Assembly (NCBI GenBank): GCA_964410285.1
Contig: CAYPFR010000006.1
Location: 124,001-188,000 of the forward strand
Source: Fretibacter sp964410285
Lineage (GTDB): Bacteria; Pseudomonadota; Alphaproteobacteria; Caulobacterales; Maricaulaceae
Length of the DNA: 64,000 bases
Direction of reading: 5' to 3'
A model generated the notes under the pieces. The model was not told the origin of the DNA. It made no database searches and saw only the letters and a program-made list of their open reading frames with translations. Made by a program: the position numbers and the translations under genes. Shown here one piece after another: positions 24,200-33,087 of the stretch. Within the stretch, counting starts at the first letter, position 1, and every line of letters begins with the position of its first letter.

Positions 24200-25876
24200 G
24201 TGGGCAAGAGGACGCAATCGGGGACACGCAAAACTATCACACGGGGCCAGCTGTCCCGGGCGGTCAGCTCTGCCAAAAATCATGACCCGGTCCCACGTCA
24301 AATACCGAGGCTTCACTTAAAGTTGGACCGCGAGGCTCACGGCAAAGCAGCGGCGGGACGTGAAAACATACCCCGCGCAAGTGACATAAAAGCCCGGAAA
24401 ATCTTGAACAAAGTGAACAATGTTTTATGGCTCATTGCTTATCTGCTCTTTGTGATAGCGGTCGCCCAAGGCCCCAGAGCGGCCATCATGATCATCAGCA
24501 GTTTTTTTACGGTTTTAATTACGGTCCAAGCTATTTTGCGCGGCCTCGCTATTCTGCACAGCCTCGTCTGCCCAAAATACATGCAGCAATATACCAAACA
24601 CGACCGGCCTCTCACTTTTCGTCATTCCACCTTAAATAGAAGACCTTCCGCGCAGCTTGCTGAACTTGAGCAAAAAGACGAGACTTGGCCCGTTTACACC
24701 GTCCTTGTGCCGCTCAAAAATGAGGCACATATGCTCCCGCAGATCGTGCGCAATCTCTCAGGGCTTGATTATCCGAACAGCCGGCTGCAAATTCTACTTA
24801 TCACCGAAGAAGATGACCCGGCGACCTGCCGCGCCGCCGCCTCGCACCTAGCCCCGCCATTTGAATCCGTGATTGTACCGCGGGGGCTATCAGAGGACCC
24901 GCCTCCTGCCGCCGGCGGGCCGCGGACAAAGCCCAATGCGCTTAATATTGCTATGCGGCGGGCCCGCGGCGAAATCATCACAATATTCGATGCAGAAGAC
25001 GCCCCCGACCCAGCCCAGCTTAAGGCGGCTGTTAGAGCCTTTCGCGCCCACCCGCATTGGGCCGCCCTGCAAGCCCCGCTGGATTATTATAATGCCGGCG
25101 AAACATGGCTAACATCGCAATTTGCATTGGAATATGCGGCGCAATTTCACATATGGATACCGCTTATGGCGCGCCTTGGCCTGCCTTTTCCGCTGGGCGG
25201 GACAAGTAATCATATTTTGCGCGGCCCCCTCGAGGCTATCGGCGGTTGGGATAGCCATAACGTGACAGAGGATGCCGACCTTAGTTTTCGCCTCGCCGCC
25301 AATCGCTACGACATTGGCTACATTACGCCCCCCACAACCGAGGAAGCGGTCGCCAAGCTAAAGCCTTGGATCGCGCAGCGCACCCGCTGGATGAAGGGCT
25401 TTTTACAAAGCTGGCTTGTGCATATGGACCAGCCGCTCGCGCCCGGGGGCATGCGAGGACTGAAACGACAGCTTACATTGCAGCTCACGTTAGGCACGGT
25501 CTTGCTGGCGGGGCTTTTACATACACCCATTTGCGCGGGGCTGGTGGTGTGGGCGGGGTATCATTTTCTCGCAGAGGGCCACTTTGGCTTGCCCGATATT
25601 GTTTATATCTCGATGGGACTTGGCTATGGCTCAGGCATATGCTTGGGGATTGCAGGCGCGCTCCGGACAAAAAAACCCCAACTCCTTCTCTCTGTCTGCC
25701 TCATGCCAGTCTATTGGCTCCTGCTTTTTGTACCCGCATGGCGGGCCGTCTCTGAATTGTCCACACGTCCGTATTATTGGTCAAAAACAGAACATGGCCT
25801 TTCGAATATGACGCCGCATCCAAAGGCAGAAAAACAAAACGGGATTTCATCTTCGCCTGCGCTCCCCAGCGGCTGA
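24200..25876 (+). CDS. Membrane glycosyltransferase, family GT2
   Basis: Up to 558 residues from GTG 24200. The start is uncertain: the first ~70 residues are basic and low-complexity, and GTG 24413 is a candidate. Two TM helices lie at ~75-120. The GT2 domain follows: YTVLVPLKNEAHMLPQIV, the DxD-like DAEDAPDP, the acceptor site TEDADLSFRL, and QRTRWMKG, the Q/RxxRW motif of processive beta-glycosyltransferases. At least three more TM helices follow (to ~530). The architecture resembles cellulose/hyaluronan synthase-like or exopolysaccharide GT2 enzymes that extrude a beta-glycan. No BcsB/PilZ or polymer-export partner is adjacent. Confidence 0.85.
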   Translation: MGKRTQSGTRKTITRGQLSRAVSSAKNHDPVPRQIPRLHLKLDREAHGKAAAGRENIPRASDIKARKILNKVNNVLWLIAYLLFVIAVAQGPRAAIMIISSFFTVLITVQAILRGLAILHSLVCPKYMQQYTKHDRPLTFRHSTLNRRPSAQLAELEQKDETWPVYTVLVPLKNEAHMLPQIVRNLSGLDYPNSRLQILLITEEDDPATCRAAASHLAPPFESVIVPRGLSEDPPPAAGGPRTKPNALNIAMRRARGEIITIFDAEDAPDPAQLKAAVRAFRAHPHWAALQAPLDYYNAGETWLTSQFALEYAAQFHIWIPLMARLGLPFPLGGTSNHILRGPLEAIGGWDSHNVTEDADLSFRLAANRYDIGYITPPTTEEAVAKLKPWIAQRTRWMKGFLQSWLVHMDQPLAPGGMRGLKRQLTLQLTLGTVLLAGLLHTPICAGLVVWAGYHFLAEGHFGLPDIVYISMGLGYGSGICLGIAGALRTKKPQLLLSVCLMPVYWLLLFVPAWRAVSELSTRPYYWSKTEHGLSNMTPHPKAEKQNGISSSPALPSG

Positions 25877-25939
25877 GTTTCGATTATTTGCTGTGCTCAA
25901 AAGCCAAATAGCCCTTGATAATCGCCGCGCTCGGCTTAC

Positions 25940-26158
25940 ATGCGGGCCATGTATTCGACGGATCTAAAAGTCTCTCTGCTGGCCCTCCTAATTTGCGCGG
26001 TCATTGGTACGCTCAGCTTTCAGCGGCACTTTGCAAGGCATGACAAGCTCAAGCCGCGCATGGTCCCATGGATGTTGATTGCGCTGGCCTGCCTCTCAAC
26101 GGGATTCATGATCCTTGTGCATCTGGTAAATCTCATGGGATTTGAAACGGGGCGATAG
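25940..26158 (+). CDS. Small two-helix membrane protein
   Basis: 72 residues (69 if ATG 25949 is used). Two hydrophobic segments (VSLLALLICAVIGTLSF, near residues 11-27, and WMLIALACLSTGFMILVHLV, near 44-63) flank a short basic loop. It ends NLMGFETGR, an ending that I associate with conserved small membrane proteins of this group, although no named family can be cited. The stop TAG is directly followed, in the same frame, by the M1 aminopeptidase remnant. Confidence 0.6.
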   Translation: MRAMYSTDLKVSLLALLICAVIGTLSFQRHFARHDKLKPRMVPWMLIALACLSTGFMILVHLVNLMGFETGR

Positions 26159-26536
26159 CCTATTTACCTCTATGAGCAAGTTCGCATTATGGAGTTTCCT
26201 TACGGCGGCTTTGCGCAGGCGTTTGCGGGAACAATTCCGTTTTCGGAAAATCTCGGATTTGTGCGAAACCCAGGTGATCCCGTAGATCCCGATAGCGTTG
26301 ATCTTGCCACCTATGTGACGATGCACGAGATCGGTCATCAATGGTTTGGACATCAGATCATGCCCGCCTATGTCAAAGGCTTTGATGTGCTCTCAGAGGG
26401 TCTAACCGAGAACGCGGCCATGACGGCCTATGAAGAAAAGCTTGGCTGGGGCAAAGCCCGCCGCATCCTCAAGCAGCGAACGATCCAAAGATATCTCACA
26501 GGACGGACAAGCGATAAGGACAACGAAGTCCCGCTA
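26159..26536 (+). pseudogene. Remnant of an ABC-2/M1-family aminopeptidase
   Basis: An open stretch of ~126 codons encodes YEQVRIMEFPYGGFAQAF, TIPFSENLGF, then the zinc site HEIGHQWFGHQ (26324 on) and the third-ligand region LSEGLTENAAM, and stops resembling the family after DNEVPL. The spacing HEXXH-x19-E and surrounding residues match the M1 domain fused to ABC-2 permeases. Intact proteins of this type exceed 1,000 residues; both flanks are missing. An in-frame ATG exists at 26189, and that frame reads on to 26779, but its last ~80 codons are antisense to the Rieske gene. The most likely reading is a deletion remnant with its active site still legible. Confidence 0.8.
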
Positions 26537-27568
26537 GCTCCGCCAACGCAGAGTCTTGGCGCGCACCGGATTAACAAAGCTGCGCCCCTCGGCGCGGCTT
26601 TTTTTCCACTCGCGTTTAAGCGCATAATACCATTTGGCCTGCGTATCCGCGTCCTCAATGAGCATAAGCGAGGGATCATATTTCAAGCCCATTTGCTGAA
26701 GGTCGACCATATGTCCGTCTTGGCGCAGGAACTTGCGCGCCGCAATCCTGAGCACAGGAGAGAGCAGCTTGACCGTTGAAATATCGGTAAAAAACAACTG
26801 CCGGATTTGCGTGCGATTTTCATCAATTGGGGTGACAGCGGTAAAAGACAAAAGCGTTTTCTTCCCTACCTTAATCTCTTCAGTGCGCACGCCCGGCAGG
26901 CGAAAGCAAATTTCCGTCACGGGCCGGCCGCCAAGTAATTTATAGGCAAAGCTATTTGAGCTTGGGCTATGAGCGACCATAGCAAAGCCATGCTCGCGCG
27001 GCTCAAAGGCTTTAGATTTTTCGTGCATGCTGGCCGCGCTGCGCCACCACCATTGCCGGTGCACATAGGGACCATGGGCGGGGTCCATCAGTCCAATCAC
27101 AGCGTGATCGACATGGCAATTCAGCGTGAGCGAATCGTCCATGACAGGGCGGCCCTGCGCAAATCTAAAATCGGGCGGGGGGATATCTGGCTCGCCGCCA
27201 AATTTTTTATCACTTGAGATATACACCCAGATCAACGCGCCTATCTCGCGGGCGGGGAAATGGCGAACACGGATTTTTTCCGTCTCCATTGCCTGCGCCT
27301 TGGTGAGTGCTGGAATTTCCTGACAAGCCCCATCTGAGACGCCAAAGCGCCAGCCATGATAAGGGCATTCCACGCTATCGCCGACCATGCGCCCCTTTGA
27401 GAGCGGCGCGGCGCGGTGCGGGCAAATATCGCGAAGGGCAAAGACGCTCCCGTCGCGCTTGCGGCCCAAGGTAATCGGCTCTCCGGCAATTACGCGGCGA
27501 ACAAGCGCGCCGGTTTTAATATCTGCGCTAATCCCCGCGAAATACCAAATGTCTTGCACAAAATCCAT
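26534..27568 (-). CDS. Rieske non-heme iron oxygenase, alpha-subunit type
   Basis: 344 residues. The N-terminal Rieske [2Fe-2S] site is C49-x-H51 and C68-x2-H71 (ICPHRAAPLSK and VECPYHGW). The C-terminal mononuclear iron region contains DHAVIGLMDPAHGPYVH, with His165 and His170 as probable ligands. The length and motifs fit vanillate demethylase-like or phthalate-type oxygenases acting on aromatic or steroid-like substrates in the cytoplasm with an external reductase. No reductase or ferredoxin gene is adjacent. The 3' end abuts the M1 remnant at ~26535, so the extreme C-terminus (LRWRS) may have been replaced by the rearrangement. Confidence 0.87.
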   Translation of the reverse strand: MDFVQDIWYFAGISADIKTGALVRRVIAGEPITLGRKRDGSVFALRDICPHRAAPLSKGRMVGDSVECPYHGWRFGVSDGACQEIPALTKAQAMETEKIRVRHFPAREIGALIWVYISSDKKFGGEPDIPPPDFRFAQGRPVMDDSLTLNCHVDHAVIGLMDPAHGPYVHRQWWWRSAASMHEKSKAFEPREHGFAMVAHSPSSNSFAYKLLGGRPVTEICFRLPGVRTEEIKVGKKTLLSFTAVTPIDENRTQIRQLFFTDISTVKLLSPVLRIAARKFLRQDGHMVDLQQMGLKYDPSLMLIEDADTQAKWYYALKREWKKSRAEGRSFVNPVRAKTLRWRS

Positions 27569-27624
27569 GGGGGCTTCTAGCGTGCTTTGGCGGCGAAATC
27601 TAACACTTCATTTAGCGCTGATGT

Positions 27625-28431
27625 CTATAGCGCGGGCTCATCAAATTGGGCCAGCAGCGCCGCCGCACTCATCCCGCGCGCGCGCGCGCTGCGGATAGTT
27701 GCATCTCCGGCCCGCTTGGAGAGCTTTTTGCCGTCCCCGCGCCGCAAAAGCTCATGATGATGATATTGCGGCGTGGGCCAGCCCATAAGCGCTTGCAAGA
27801 GCACATGAAAAGGGGTGAGCGGGGCGATATCTACCCCGCGCACAATATGAGTTACGCCTTGAAGTGCGTCATCATGCACACAGGCGAGATGGTAGGACAC
27901 GCCAATATCCTTACGCGCCAGAACTTCATCACCGAAAGCCGATAAATCGGCGCGGCGGCGCGCGCCGCGCTCCAAAAAGCTTAGCTTGTCAAAAGCGGCG
28001 CCCAAATGATCGCGCGCACGGCCTATGGATAAACGCCATGCGGCCCGCTCCCCTGCCGCAAGCCGGTTCGCGACTTCATCGCCGCTCAGCGGGGTTTCGG
28101 GGCCGGTGTAAATCCCGCGCGGCAGCTCTTTGCGGCTCTTGAAGCACCGGTAGATCAAGCCGCGTTCTCGCAAAATTTCCAAAACCGCGTTGTAGCTTTC
28201 CATATGCTCGCTTTGAACGCGCGTAGGTTCAGGCCAATCAAACCCCAGCCAGTGCAAATCTTCATAGATTGCTTCCGTAAAAGCTGGCTTGCAACGCGCG
28301 GTATCAATGTCTTCAATGCGCAAAAGACATGTGCCTCCGCGCGCTTTGGCAAACTCAAAGGCGCGCTTGGCCGCCAGTGCATGGCCCATATGAAGATAGC
28401 CCGTAGGCGAAGGTGCAAAACGCGTTAGCAT
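27625..28431 (-). CDS. gluQRS: Glutamyl-Q tRNA(Asp) synthetase
   Basis: 268 residues from ATG 28431. In-frame TTG 28458 and GTG 28446 add up to nine residues and cannot be excluded. HIGH-like motif is SPTGYLHMGHAL and the KMSKS-like motif GKKLSKR, both of class I GluRS catalytic cores. The anticodon-binding domain is absent, as expected for GluQ-RS. It attaches glutamate to queuosine in tRNA(Asp) without needing tRNA for activation. queG in this same window makes the queuosine substrate. The gene is downstream of degP on the same strand behind a terminator. Confidence 0.92.
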   Translation of the reverse strand: MLTRFAPSPTGYLHMGHALAAKRAFEFAKARGGTCLLRIEDIDTARCKPAFTEAIYEDLHWLGFDWPEPTRVQSEHMESYNAVLEILRERGLIYRCFKSRKELPRGIYTGPETPLSGDEVANRLAAGERAAWRLSIGRARDHLGAAFDKLSFLERGARRRADLSAFGDEVLARKDIGVSYHLACVHDDALQGVTHIVRGVDIAPLTPFHVLLQALMGWPTPQYHHHELLRRGDGKKLSKRAGDATIRSARARGMSAAALLAQFDEPAL

Positions 28432-28513
28432 AGGCACTTTTATCACGTGGCCGTGCAAAGCTACACAGAAAACTCCGCCCGAAAATAGACCCGTTCAGAT
28501 CAATGAACTGCCC

Positions 28514-28541
28514 AAATAAAAAGACCGCCCAAAGAGCGGCC
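28514..28541 (-). terminator. Intrinsic terminator after degP
   Basis: On the minus strand GGCCGC (complement of 28536-28541) pairs with GCGGTC (complement of 28523-28528) around a seven-base loop and is followed by TTTTTATTT. It lies 24 bp past the degP stop and separates it from gluQRS. Confidence 0.85.
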
Positions 28542-28564
28542 TTCGAGGCAATTACAAGCGCGCC

Positions 28565-30046
28565 TTAGCGTACAGCGAGGAATTGCGTATTGCCGTTCTT
28601 CTCTACCGTGAGCGCCATTGGTCCATCCTTATCATCAATCGCCTCTTCAAAGTCGGGGATAGAGGTGATTTTCGTGCGATCAACCTCGCGGATGATATCG
28701 CCCTTGCGCAAGCCTGCGCGGTAGGCTTTGGACCCGCGCTCGACCTCCGCGACATAGATTCCGTCAGTGCCGCCGCGCGGTTTCACATCCGCAGGAATTT
28801 CCGTTAACGAAGCACCCGAAAAACTCTCCATGGCAGGGATGTCATCGGCCGCGTCCGCAGTAAGAACCTCGCGCGTTTCCTTAAAAGCTTCGACGTTGAT
28901 TTTCGATGTCCGGCGACGACCGTCACGCAGATAGGTAATATCGGCACTTTGCCCCGGGCGCACATAGCCCACAGCATTACGAATATCCGAAGCATCCATA
29001 ATATCATCGCCGTTAAAACCGACAATTATATCGCCTTCCTCAAGTCCGGCCTTCTCAGCTGGGCTGCCCTTGGAAACGGAGCTGACGAGCGCACCTGAAG
29101 ACGTCGAGAGCTTCATCGCATCACGCAGATCAGGCGTAATATCCTGGATGCTCACGCCAATGCGGCCTCGGCTGACTTCTCCGTTCTCAATAATTTGCTC
29201 CATGACCGCGCGGGCCATGCGCGCCGGCACAGCAAACCCAATGCCGTTATTTCCGCCGCTGCGGCTCATGATCGCGGAGTTAATGCCGATAAGTTCACCT
29301 TTGGAATTGACCAGCGCGCCGCCGGAATTGCCCGGATTAATAGAGGCGTCGGTCTGAATGAAGTCTTCATAATTCGACCCGCCGCGAAACTCCCGCCCTT
29401 TGGCCGAAACAATTCCTTGGGTCACAGTATGACCAAGACCAAAGGGATTGCCGATCGCGATCGTATAATCACCAACTTTGACATCGCGGCTATTGGCAAA
29501 ATCAACATCCGTCAGGCCAGAGGCTTTTACCTTAAGGACAGCAATATCGGTTTTTGGATCAGAGCCAACAAGTTCGGCCTCAAGCTCTCTGCGGTCTTCA
29601 AGTTTAACGTAAATCTCGCCGGCATCATCAACAACATGGTGGTTGGTGATGATATAGCCAGCGCGCGCGTTCACAATAACGCCCGAACCAATCGAGGCCC
29701 GCGAACGATTGCTGCCGCGCGGGCTCTGACCGCCGCGATTGCCAAAAAAGCGCTCTAGTAATTCTTCGGGTGATACTTCTCCTGTGCCGCCCCCTTCAAG
29801 GCGAGACGCGGCGCGTTTTCTACCCGAGGTCTCAATGCTGACCACGGCAGGCGTCACGCGCTCCAAGAGCGGTGCCATGGTCAGAACCCCGCGCCGGTCT
29901 ACGGTCATTGCTTGGCTCTCCGCCCCGCGCAGGGGGCTAAATGAAGCTTGGGAACTGGCCGGGGCGGACACCGAGAGGGCGGCAGCGCTCAAGGCGAGAA
30001 AGGCTGCTGAGCCTGCGAGATATTTTTTCATTTTACGTTTCACCAT
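28565..30046 (-). CDS. degP: Periplasmic serine endoprotease, Do/HtrA family
   Basis: 493 residues from ATG 30046, which has AGAGAG upstream; the frame extends upstream without signal-peptide character. The signal peptide ends near SAPASSQA. The protease catalytic triad is His in ITNHHVVD, Asp in PKTDIAVLK and Ser in NPGNSGGAL. Two PDZ domains follow (near residues 290-370 and 410-490), the first with GRIGVSIQD. Members degrade or chaperone misfolded envelope proteins. The C-terminal PDZ with GIYVAEVERGSKAYRAGL is typical of alphaproteobacterial DegP. It is separated from neighbours by a terminator and a ~317-bp upstream gap. Confidence 0.93.
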   Translation of the reverse strand: MVKRKMKKYLAGSAAFLALSAAALSVSAPASSQASFSPLRGAESQAMTVDRRGVLTMAPLLERVTPAVVSIETSGRKRAASRLEGGGTGEVSPEELLERFFGNRGGQSPRGSNRSRASIGSGVIVNARAGYIITNHHVVDDAGEIYVKLEDRRELEAELVGSDPKTDIAVLKVKASGLTDVDFANSRDVKVGDYTIAIGNPFGLGHTVTQGIVSAKGREFRGGSNYEDFIQTDASINPGNSGGALVNSKGELIGINSAIMSRSGGNNGIGFAVPARMARAVMEQIIENGEVSRGRIGVSIQDITPDLRDAMKLSTSSGALVSSVSKGSPAEKAGLEEGDIIVGFNGDDIMDASDIRNAVGYVRPGQSADITYLRDGRRRTSKINVEAFKETREVLTADAADDIPAMESFSGASLTEIPADVKPRGGTDGIYVAEVERGSKAYRAGLRKGDIIREVDRTKITSIPDFEEAIDDKDGPMALTVEKNGNTQFLAVR

Positions 30047-30363
30047 TTTATCTCTCTGCTTAACGTTTGATTTTGCTATCGGTTGCGCCGCAGCTTTAAA
30101 CATTCAAAGCGCATATTACGCGCCGCGGCTGCCCTATCATGTAGCCCTGCGGCGCTTGGCTGCAAGAGCATGCGGCAGAATCTGACTATTTTTTAATTCA
30201 CAGGGGAAAGGCCCAACGGGACCGATACTTAAAGGGCGCGGCGAGATGTCTCCAAACTCAGCGCCGAAAAAGCTCGCTATGATACACAAAATTTGGCACT
30301 TTAGCTCCCATGTAGAGCGCACGCATATTTCCAAACAATGTAACGGTGCGCAAAAGGACAGCT
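30047..30363. other. Intergenic gap between divergent degP and the HIG1-ATR operon
   Basis: About 317 bp between divergent genes. No gene, tRNA or recognised operator is seen. It must carry promoters for both directions, but I see no consensus sigma-E or heat-shock element that I would defend. Confidence 0.5.
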
Positions 30364-30582
30364 ATGCTTATAAATATTTTATATGTTCTGACATTTGTCG
30401 CCGTCGGCTATGTCGTCTTCACCCTTATCATGGGCGCGCGCTCTATGGGCGCGAAAAAACGGGAGGACACCTCAGAGAGTGCCGCCGCCTCCAATCTCTG
30501 GATGACGCGGCGTGTCAAAGGCCAGCTTGTCGCCATTGGGCTTCTATGCCTGATTTTATTGGTTAAAAAAAACGGTGGTTAA
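30364..30582 (+). CDS. HIG1-domain small membrane protein (twin transmembrane)
   Basis: 72 residues from ATG 30364 (AAAAGGA upstream; GTG 30346 would add six residues). Two hydrophobic helices (ILYVLTFVAVGYVVFTLIMG, near 5-24, and VAIGLLCLILLV, near 57-68) flank a hydrophilic loop. The second is preceded by NLWMTRRVKGQ, the HIG1 (hypoxia-induced) pattern N-x-x-M-x-x-R-V-x-x-Q. In alphaproteobacteria such twin-TM proteins precede cobalamin adenosyltransferase and etfBA. Role unknown, possibly respiratory-complex support. It overlaps the next start by 8 bp. Confidence 0.72.
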   Translation: MLINILYVLTFVAVGYVVFTLIMGARSMGAKKREDTSESAAASNLWMTRRVKGQLVAIGLLCLILLVKKNGG

Positions 30583-31150
30583 ACTCAATAAAATTTACAC
30601 GCGCACAGGCGATGACGGTTCGACAGGTCTTGTCGACGGGTCCCGCATTTCCAAAGATGATCTGCGCGTGCGCGCTTATGGCGATGTTGACGAAACCAAT
30701 AGCGTCATCGGCCTGGTGAGACTCCATCTTGAAAACCTGCAGCTTGACGCCATGCTTTCGAGAATTCAAAACGACCTTTTTGATCTTGGCGCAGACCTTG
30801 CCACCCCTCTGCCCGCCGAGGGGGACGCAGATAGTGAATACGCCCTTCGTATGAGTAGCGGACAAAGCACCCGCCTTGAGACCGAGCTTGACCGGCTCAA
30901 TGCAGACCTGTCGCCGCTGGATAGTTTTGTTCTGCCAGGCGGCAGCGCGCCCGCGGCCTATATGCATCTTGCGCGCACCGTATGCCGCCGCGCCGAACGC
31001 GCCGCTGTTGCCCTTGCCGCGCAAAGCCCCATAAACCCCGCCGCCCTGACCTATTTAAACCGGCTGTCTGACTTTCTTTTTGTGGCAGGGCGGTGGTGCA
31101 ATGACCAAGGCGCGTCCGATGTCAAATGGGTGCCGGGCGCAAACCGCTAG
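30575..31150 (+). CDS. Cob(I)alamin adenosyltransferase, PduO type
   Basis: 191 residues from GTG 30575. The ATP-binding N-terminus is IYTRTGDDGSTGLVDGSRI, followed by LRVRAYGDVDETNSVIGL. The conserved CRRAERAAVAL and LNRLSDFLFVAGRW complete the PduO-type fold. The enzyme transfers the adenosyl group of ATP to reduced cobalamin to make coenzyme B12, used for example by methylmalonyl-CoA mutase. It overlaps the HIG1-protein stop by 8 bp. etfBA follows 1.2 kb downstream, with a GST gene between. Confidence 0.92.
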   Translation: MVKLNKIYTRTGDDGSTGLVDGSRISKDDLRVRAYGDVDETNSVIGLVRLHLENLQLDAMLSRIQNDLFDLGADLATPLPAEGDADSEYALRMSSGQSTRLETELDRLNADLSPLDSFVLPGGSAPAAYMHLARTVCRRAERAAVALAAQSPINPAALTYLNRLSDFLFVAGRWCNDQGASDVKWVPGANR

Positions 31151-31263
31151 GACACGTTCACGAATTTATCATTCCGCGGCGGCGGTGAGGTCTGCTATAA
31201 GCTGCGCCAAGACCTAACGTCCGGCATGTAAACGGACGCGTCACGACACAGAAAGCCACAATT

Positions 31264-32142
31264 ATGAGCGAGACTTACACCCCCCCTAAAGTTTGGACGT
31301 GGAATAAAGAAAACGGCGGGAAATTTGCCAGTATCAACCGCCCAACAGCTGGCGCGCGTGAAGAAAAAACTTTGCCCGTTGGCAAGCACCCCTTTCAGCT
31401 ATACTCCCTTGCAACGCCCAACGGCGTGAAAGTCACGCTCATGTTAGAGGAGCTTTTAGCCGCAGGTCACGCGGAGGCCGAATATGACGCCCATATCATC
31501 AATATCGGCGAAGGCGCGCAATTTGGCAGTGACTTTGTGAAAATCAATCCAAATTCCAAAATTCCAGCTCTGCTTGATCGCAGCCAAAACCCGCCCATAC
31601 GCCTCTTTGAGAGCGGCTCTATCTTGCTTTATTTGGCCGACAAATTTGACGCCTTCATCCCAAAGGACGCTGCGGCGCGGGCGGAATGTATAAACTGGCT
31701 GTTTTGGCAAATGGGAAGCGCGCCTTATTTGGGCGGCGGCTTTGGACATTTTTATGCCTATGCGCCAGAGAAATTTGAATACCCCATCATTCGCTTCGCC
31801 ATGGAAGTAAAACGCCAGCTTGATGTGCTTGATCAAAACCTTGCAAAGCGCCGCTATATCGCGGGCGATAGCTACACGATTGCCGATATGGCCATTTGGC
31901 CATGGTACGGTACGCTGGTCGCTGGAAAGCTTTACGAGGCGGCAGAGTTTCTCTCCGTCCATGAGTATAAACATGTAAGCCGCTGGCAGGACCAGATCAA
32001 CGCCCGCCCAGCCGCGCAGCGCGGACGCATGGTCAACCGCGCATGGGGAGAACCCGCAAGCCAGCTTAGAGAGCGTCATGACGCTTCTGATTTTGACACG
32101 CGGACCCAAGATAAAATTGGCGCGGCGGACTCGCTATTATAG
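31264..32142 (+). CDS. yghU: Glutathione-dependent disulfide-bond oxidoreductase (YghU-type GST)
   Basis: 292 residues. It begins YTPPKVWTWNKENGGKFASI, the leading motif unique to YghU/Nu-class glutathione transferases. The thioredoxin-like domain has QLYSLATPNGVKVTLMLEEL and the glutathione-binding INPNSKIPALLD and FESGSILLYLA. An all-helical C-terminal domain follows (YIAGDSYTIADMAIWPWYG). YghU-type enzymes bind two glutathiones and reduce disulfides. It interrupts the usual ATR-etfB order in this group. A small hairpin (CGTCCG...CGGACG) lies just upstream, without a T-run. Confidence 0.9.
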   Translation: MSETYTPPKVWTWNKENGGKFASINRPTAGAREEKTLPVGKHPFQLYSLATPNGVKVTLMLEELLAAGHAEAEYDAHIINIGEGAQFGSDFVKINPNSKIPALLDRSQNPPIRLFESGSILLYLADKFDAFIPKDAAARAECINWLFWQMGSAPYLGGGFGHFYAYAPEKFEYPIIRFAMEVKRQLDVLDQNLAKRRYIAGDSYTIADMAIWPWYGTLVAGKLYEAAEFLSVHEYKHVSRWQDQINARPAAQRGRMVNRAWGEPASQLRERHDASDFDTRTQDKIGAADSLL

Positions 32143-32337
32143 CTATATTATAGCTATCGCTAACGCCCAGAGATAAACAAAGGCCGCCGCGTCCTGCCGC
32201 CGCGTGCTCTAAACTATATGCAATTATGTGCATAACAAAATCATGCTAATGTCTTGAAAGCTGCGCCCTTATAGCCCATATCTCAATCAAGTGCTGGCGT
32301 TATACTGCCGGCAAGGCCAGCCTAACCGGAGAACCCT

Positions 32338-33087
32338 ATGAAAGTCCTCGTCCCCGTCAAGCGCGTGCTTGACTACAATGTCAAAGCCAAGGTCAAATCT
32401 GACCAAAGCGGCGTTGACCTTGCGAATGTGAAGATGTCCATGAACCCGTTTGACGAAATTTCAGTCGAGCAGGCCGTCCGCCTGCAAGAAGCCGGCACGG
32501 CCAGCGAGACTGTGGTCGTCTCTATCGGGCCCGCCAAAGCGCAGGAAACCATTCGAACAGGTCTTGCCATGGGGATGGACCGCGGCATTCACATTCAGAC
32601 CGATGAGGATCTTGAACCGCTGGCGGTCGCAAAAATTCTCAAAGCGGTCTGCGAGGCCGAAAGCCCGGAACTTGTCATTCTCGGCAAACAAGCGATTGAT
32701 AATGATTACGGCGCAACGGGCGGTATGCTCGCGGCCCTGATGGATTGGCCGATTGGCTCGGCCGCGAATACATTGGAGATAAGCGGCGGTTCTATGACTG
32801 TGGTGAAAGAAGTCGATGGCGGCTTGCAGACCGTCAAATTACAGGCCCCCGCCATTGTCACCACCGATTTACGCCTTAATGAACCGCGCTACGCGAGCCT
32901 GCCCAACATCATGAAAGCCAAAAAGAAGCCCATTGAGGCCAAAACGCCGGCAGATTACGGCGTAGACACGGCGCCGCGCCTAAAGACCCTAAAGGTCAGC
33001 GAACCTGCCGCACGTAAGGCCGGTATAAAAGTCGAAGACGCTGCGCAGCTTGTTGATAAACTTAAAAATGAAGCGGGAGTAATTTAA
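32338..33087 (+). CDS. etfB: Electron transfer flavoprotein, beta subunit
   Basis: 249 residues. The N-terminus MKVLVPVKRVLDYNVKAKVK is the EtfB signature. It also carries the CAEAESPELVILGKQAIDND-type ADP/AMP-binding region (here VILGKQAIDNDYGATGGMLA) and the LRLNEPRYASLPNIMKAKKK recognition loop. With EtfA it accepts electrons from acyl-CoA and other dehydrogenases and passes them to ETF:quinone oxidoreductase. The stop (TAA) overlaps the etfA start by one base, coupling translation. Confidence 0.96.
   Translation: MKVLVPVKRVLDYNVKAKVKSDQSGVDLANVKMSMNPFDEISVEQAVRLQEAGTASETVVVSIGPAKAQETIRTGLAMGMDRGIHIQTDEDLEPLAVAKILKAVCEAESPELVILGKQAIDNDYGATGGMLAALMDWPIGSAANTLEISGGSMTVVKEVDGGLQTVKLQAPAIVTTDLRLNEPRYASLPNIMKAKKKPIEAKTPADYGVDTAPRLKTLKVSEPAARKAGIKVEDAAQLVDKLKNEAGVI

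Noticed and set aside
26189..26779. A 196-codon ORF as a true M1 peptidase gene
   Set aside because: The last ~80 codons are antisense to the Rieske gene and the fragment lacks most of the enzyme, so it was called a remnant.
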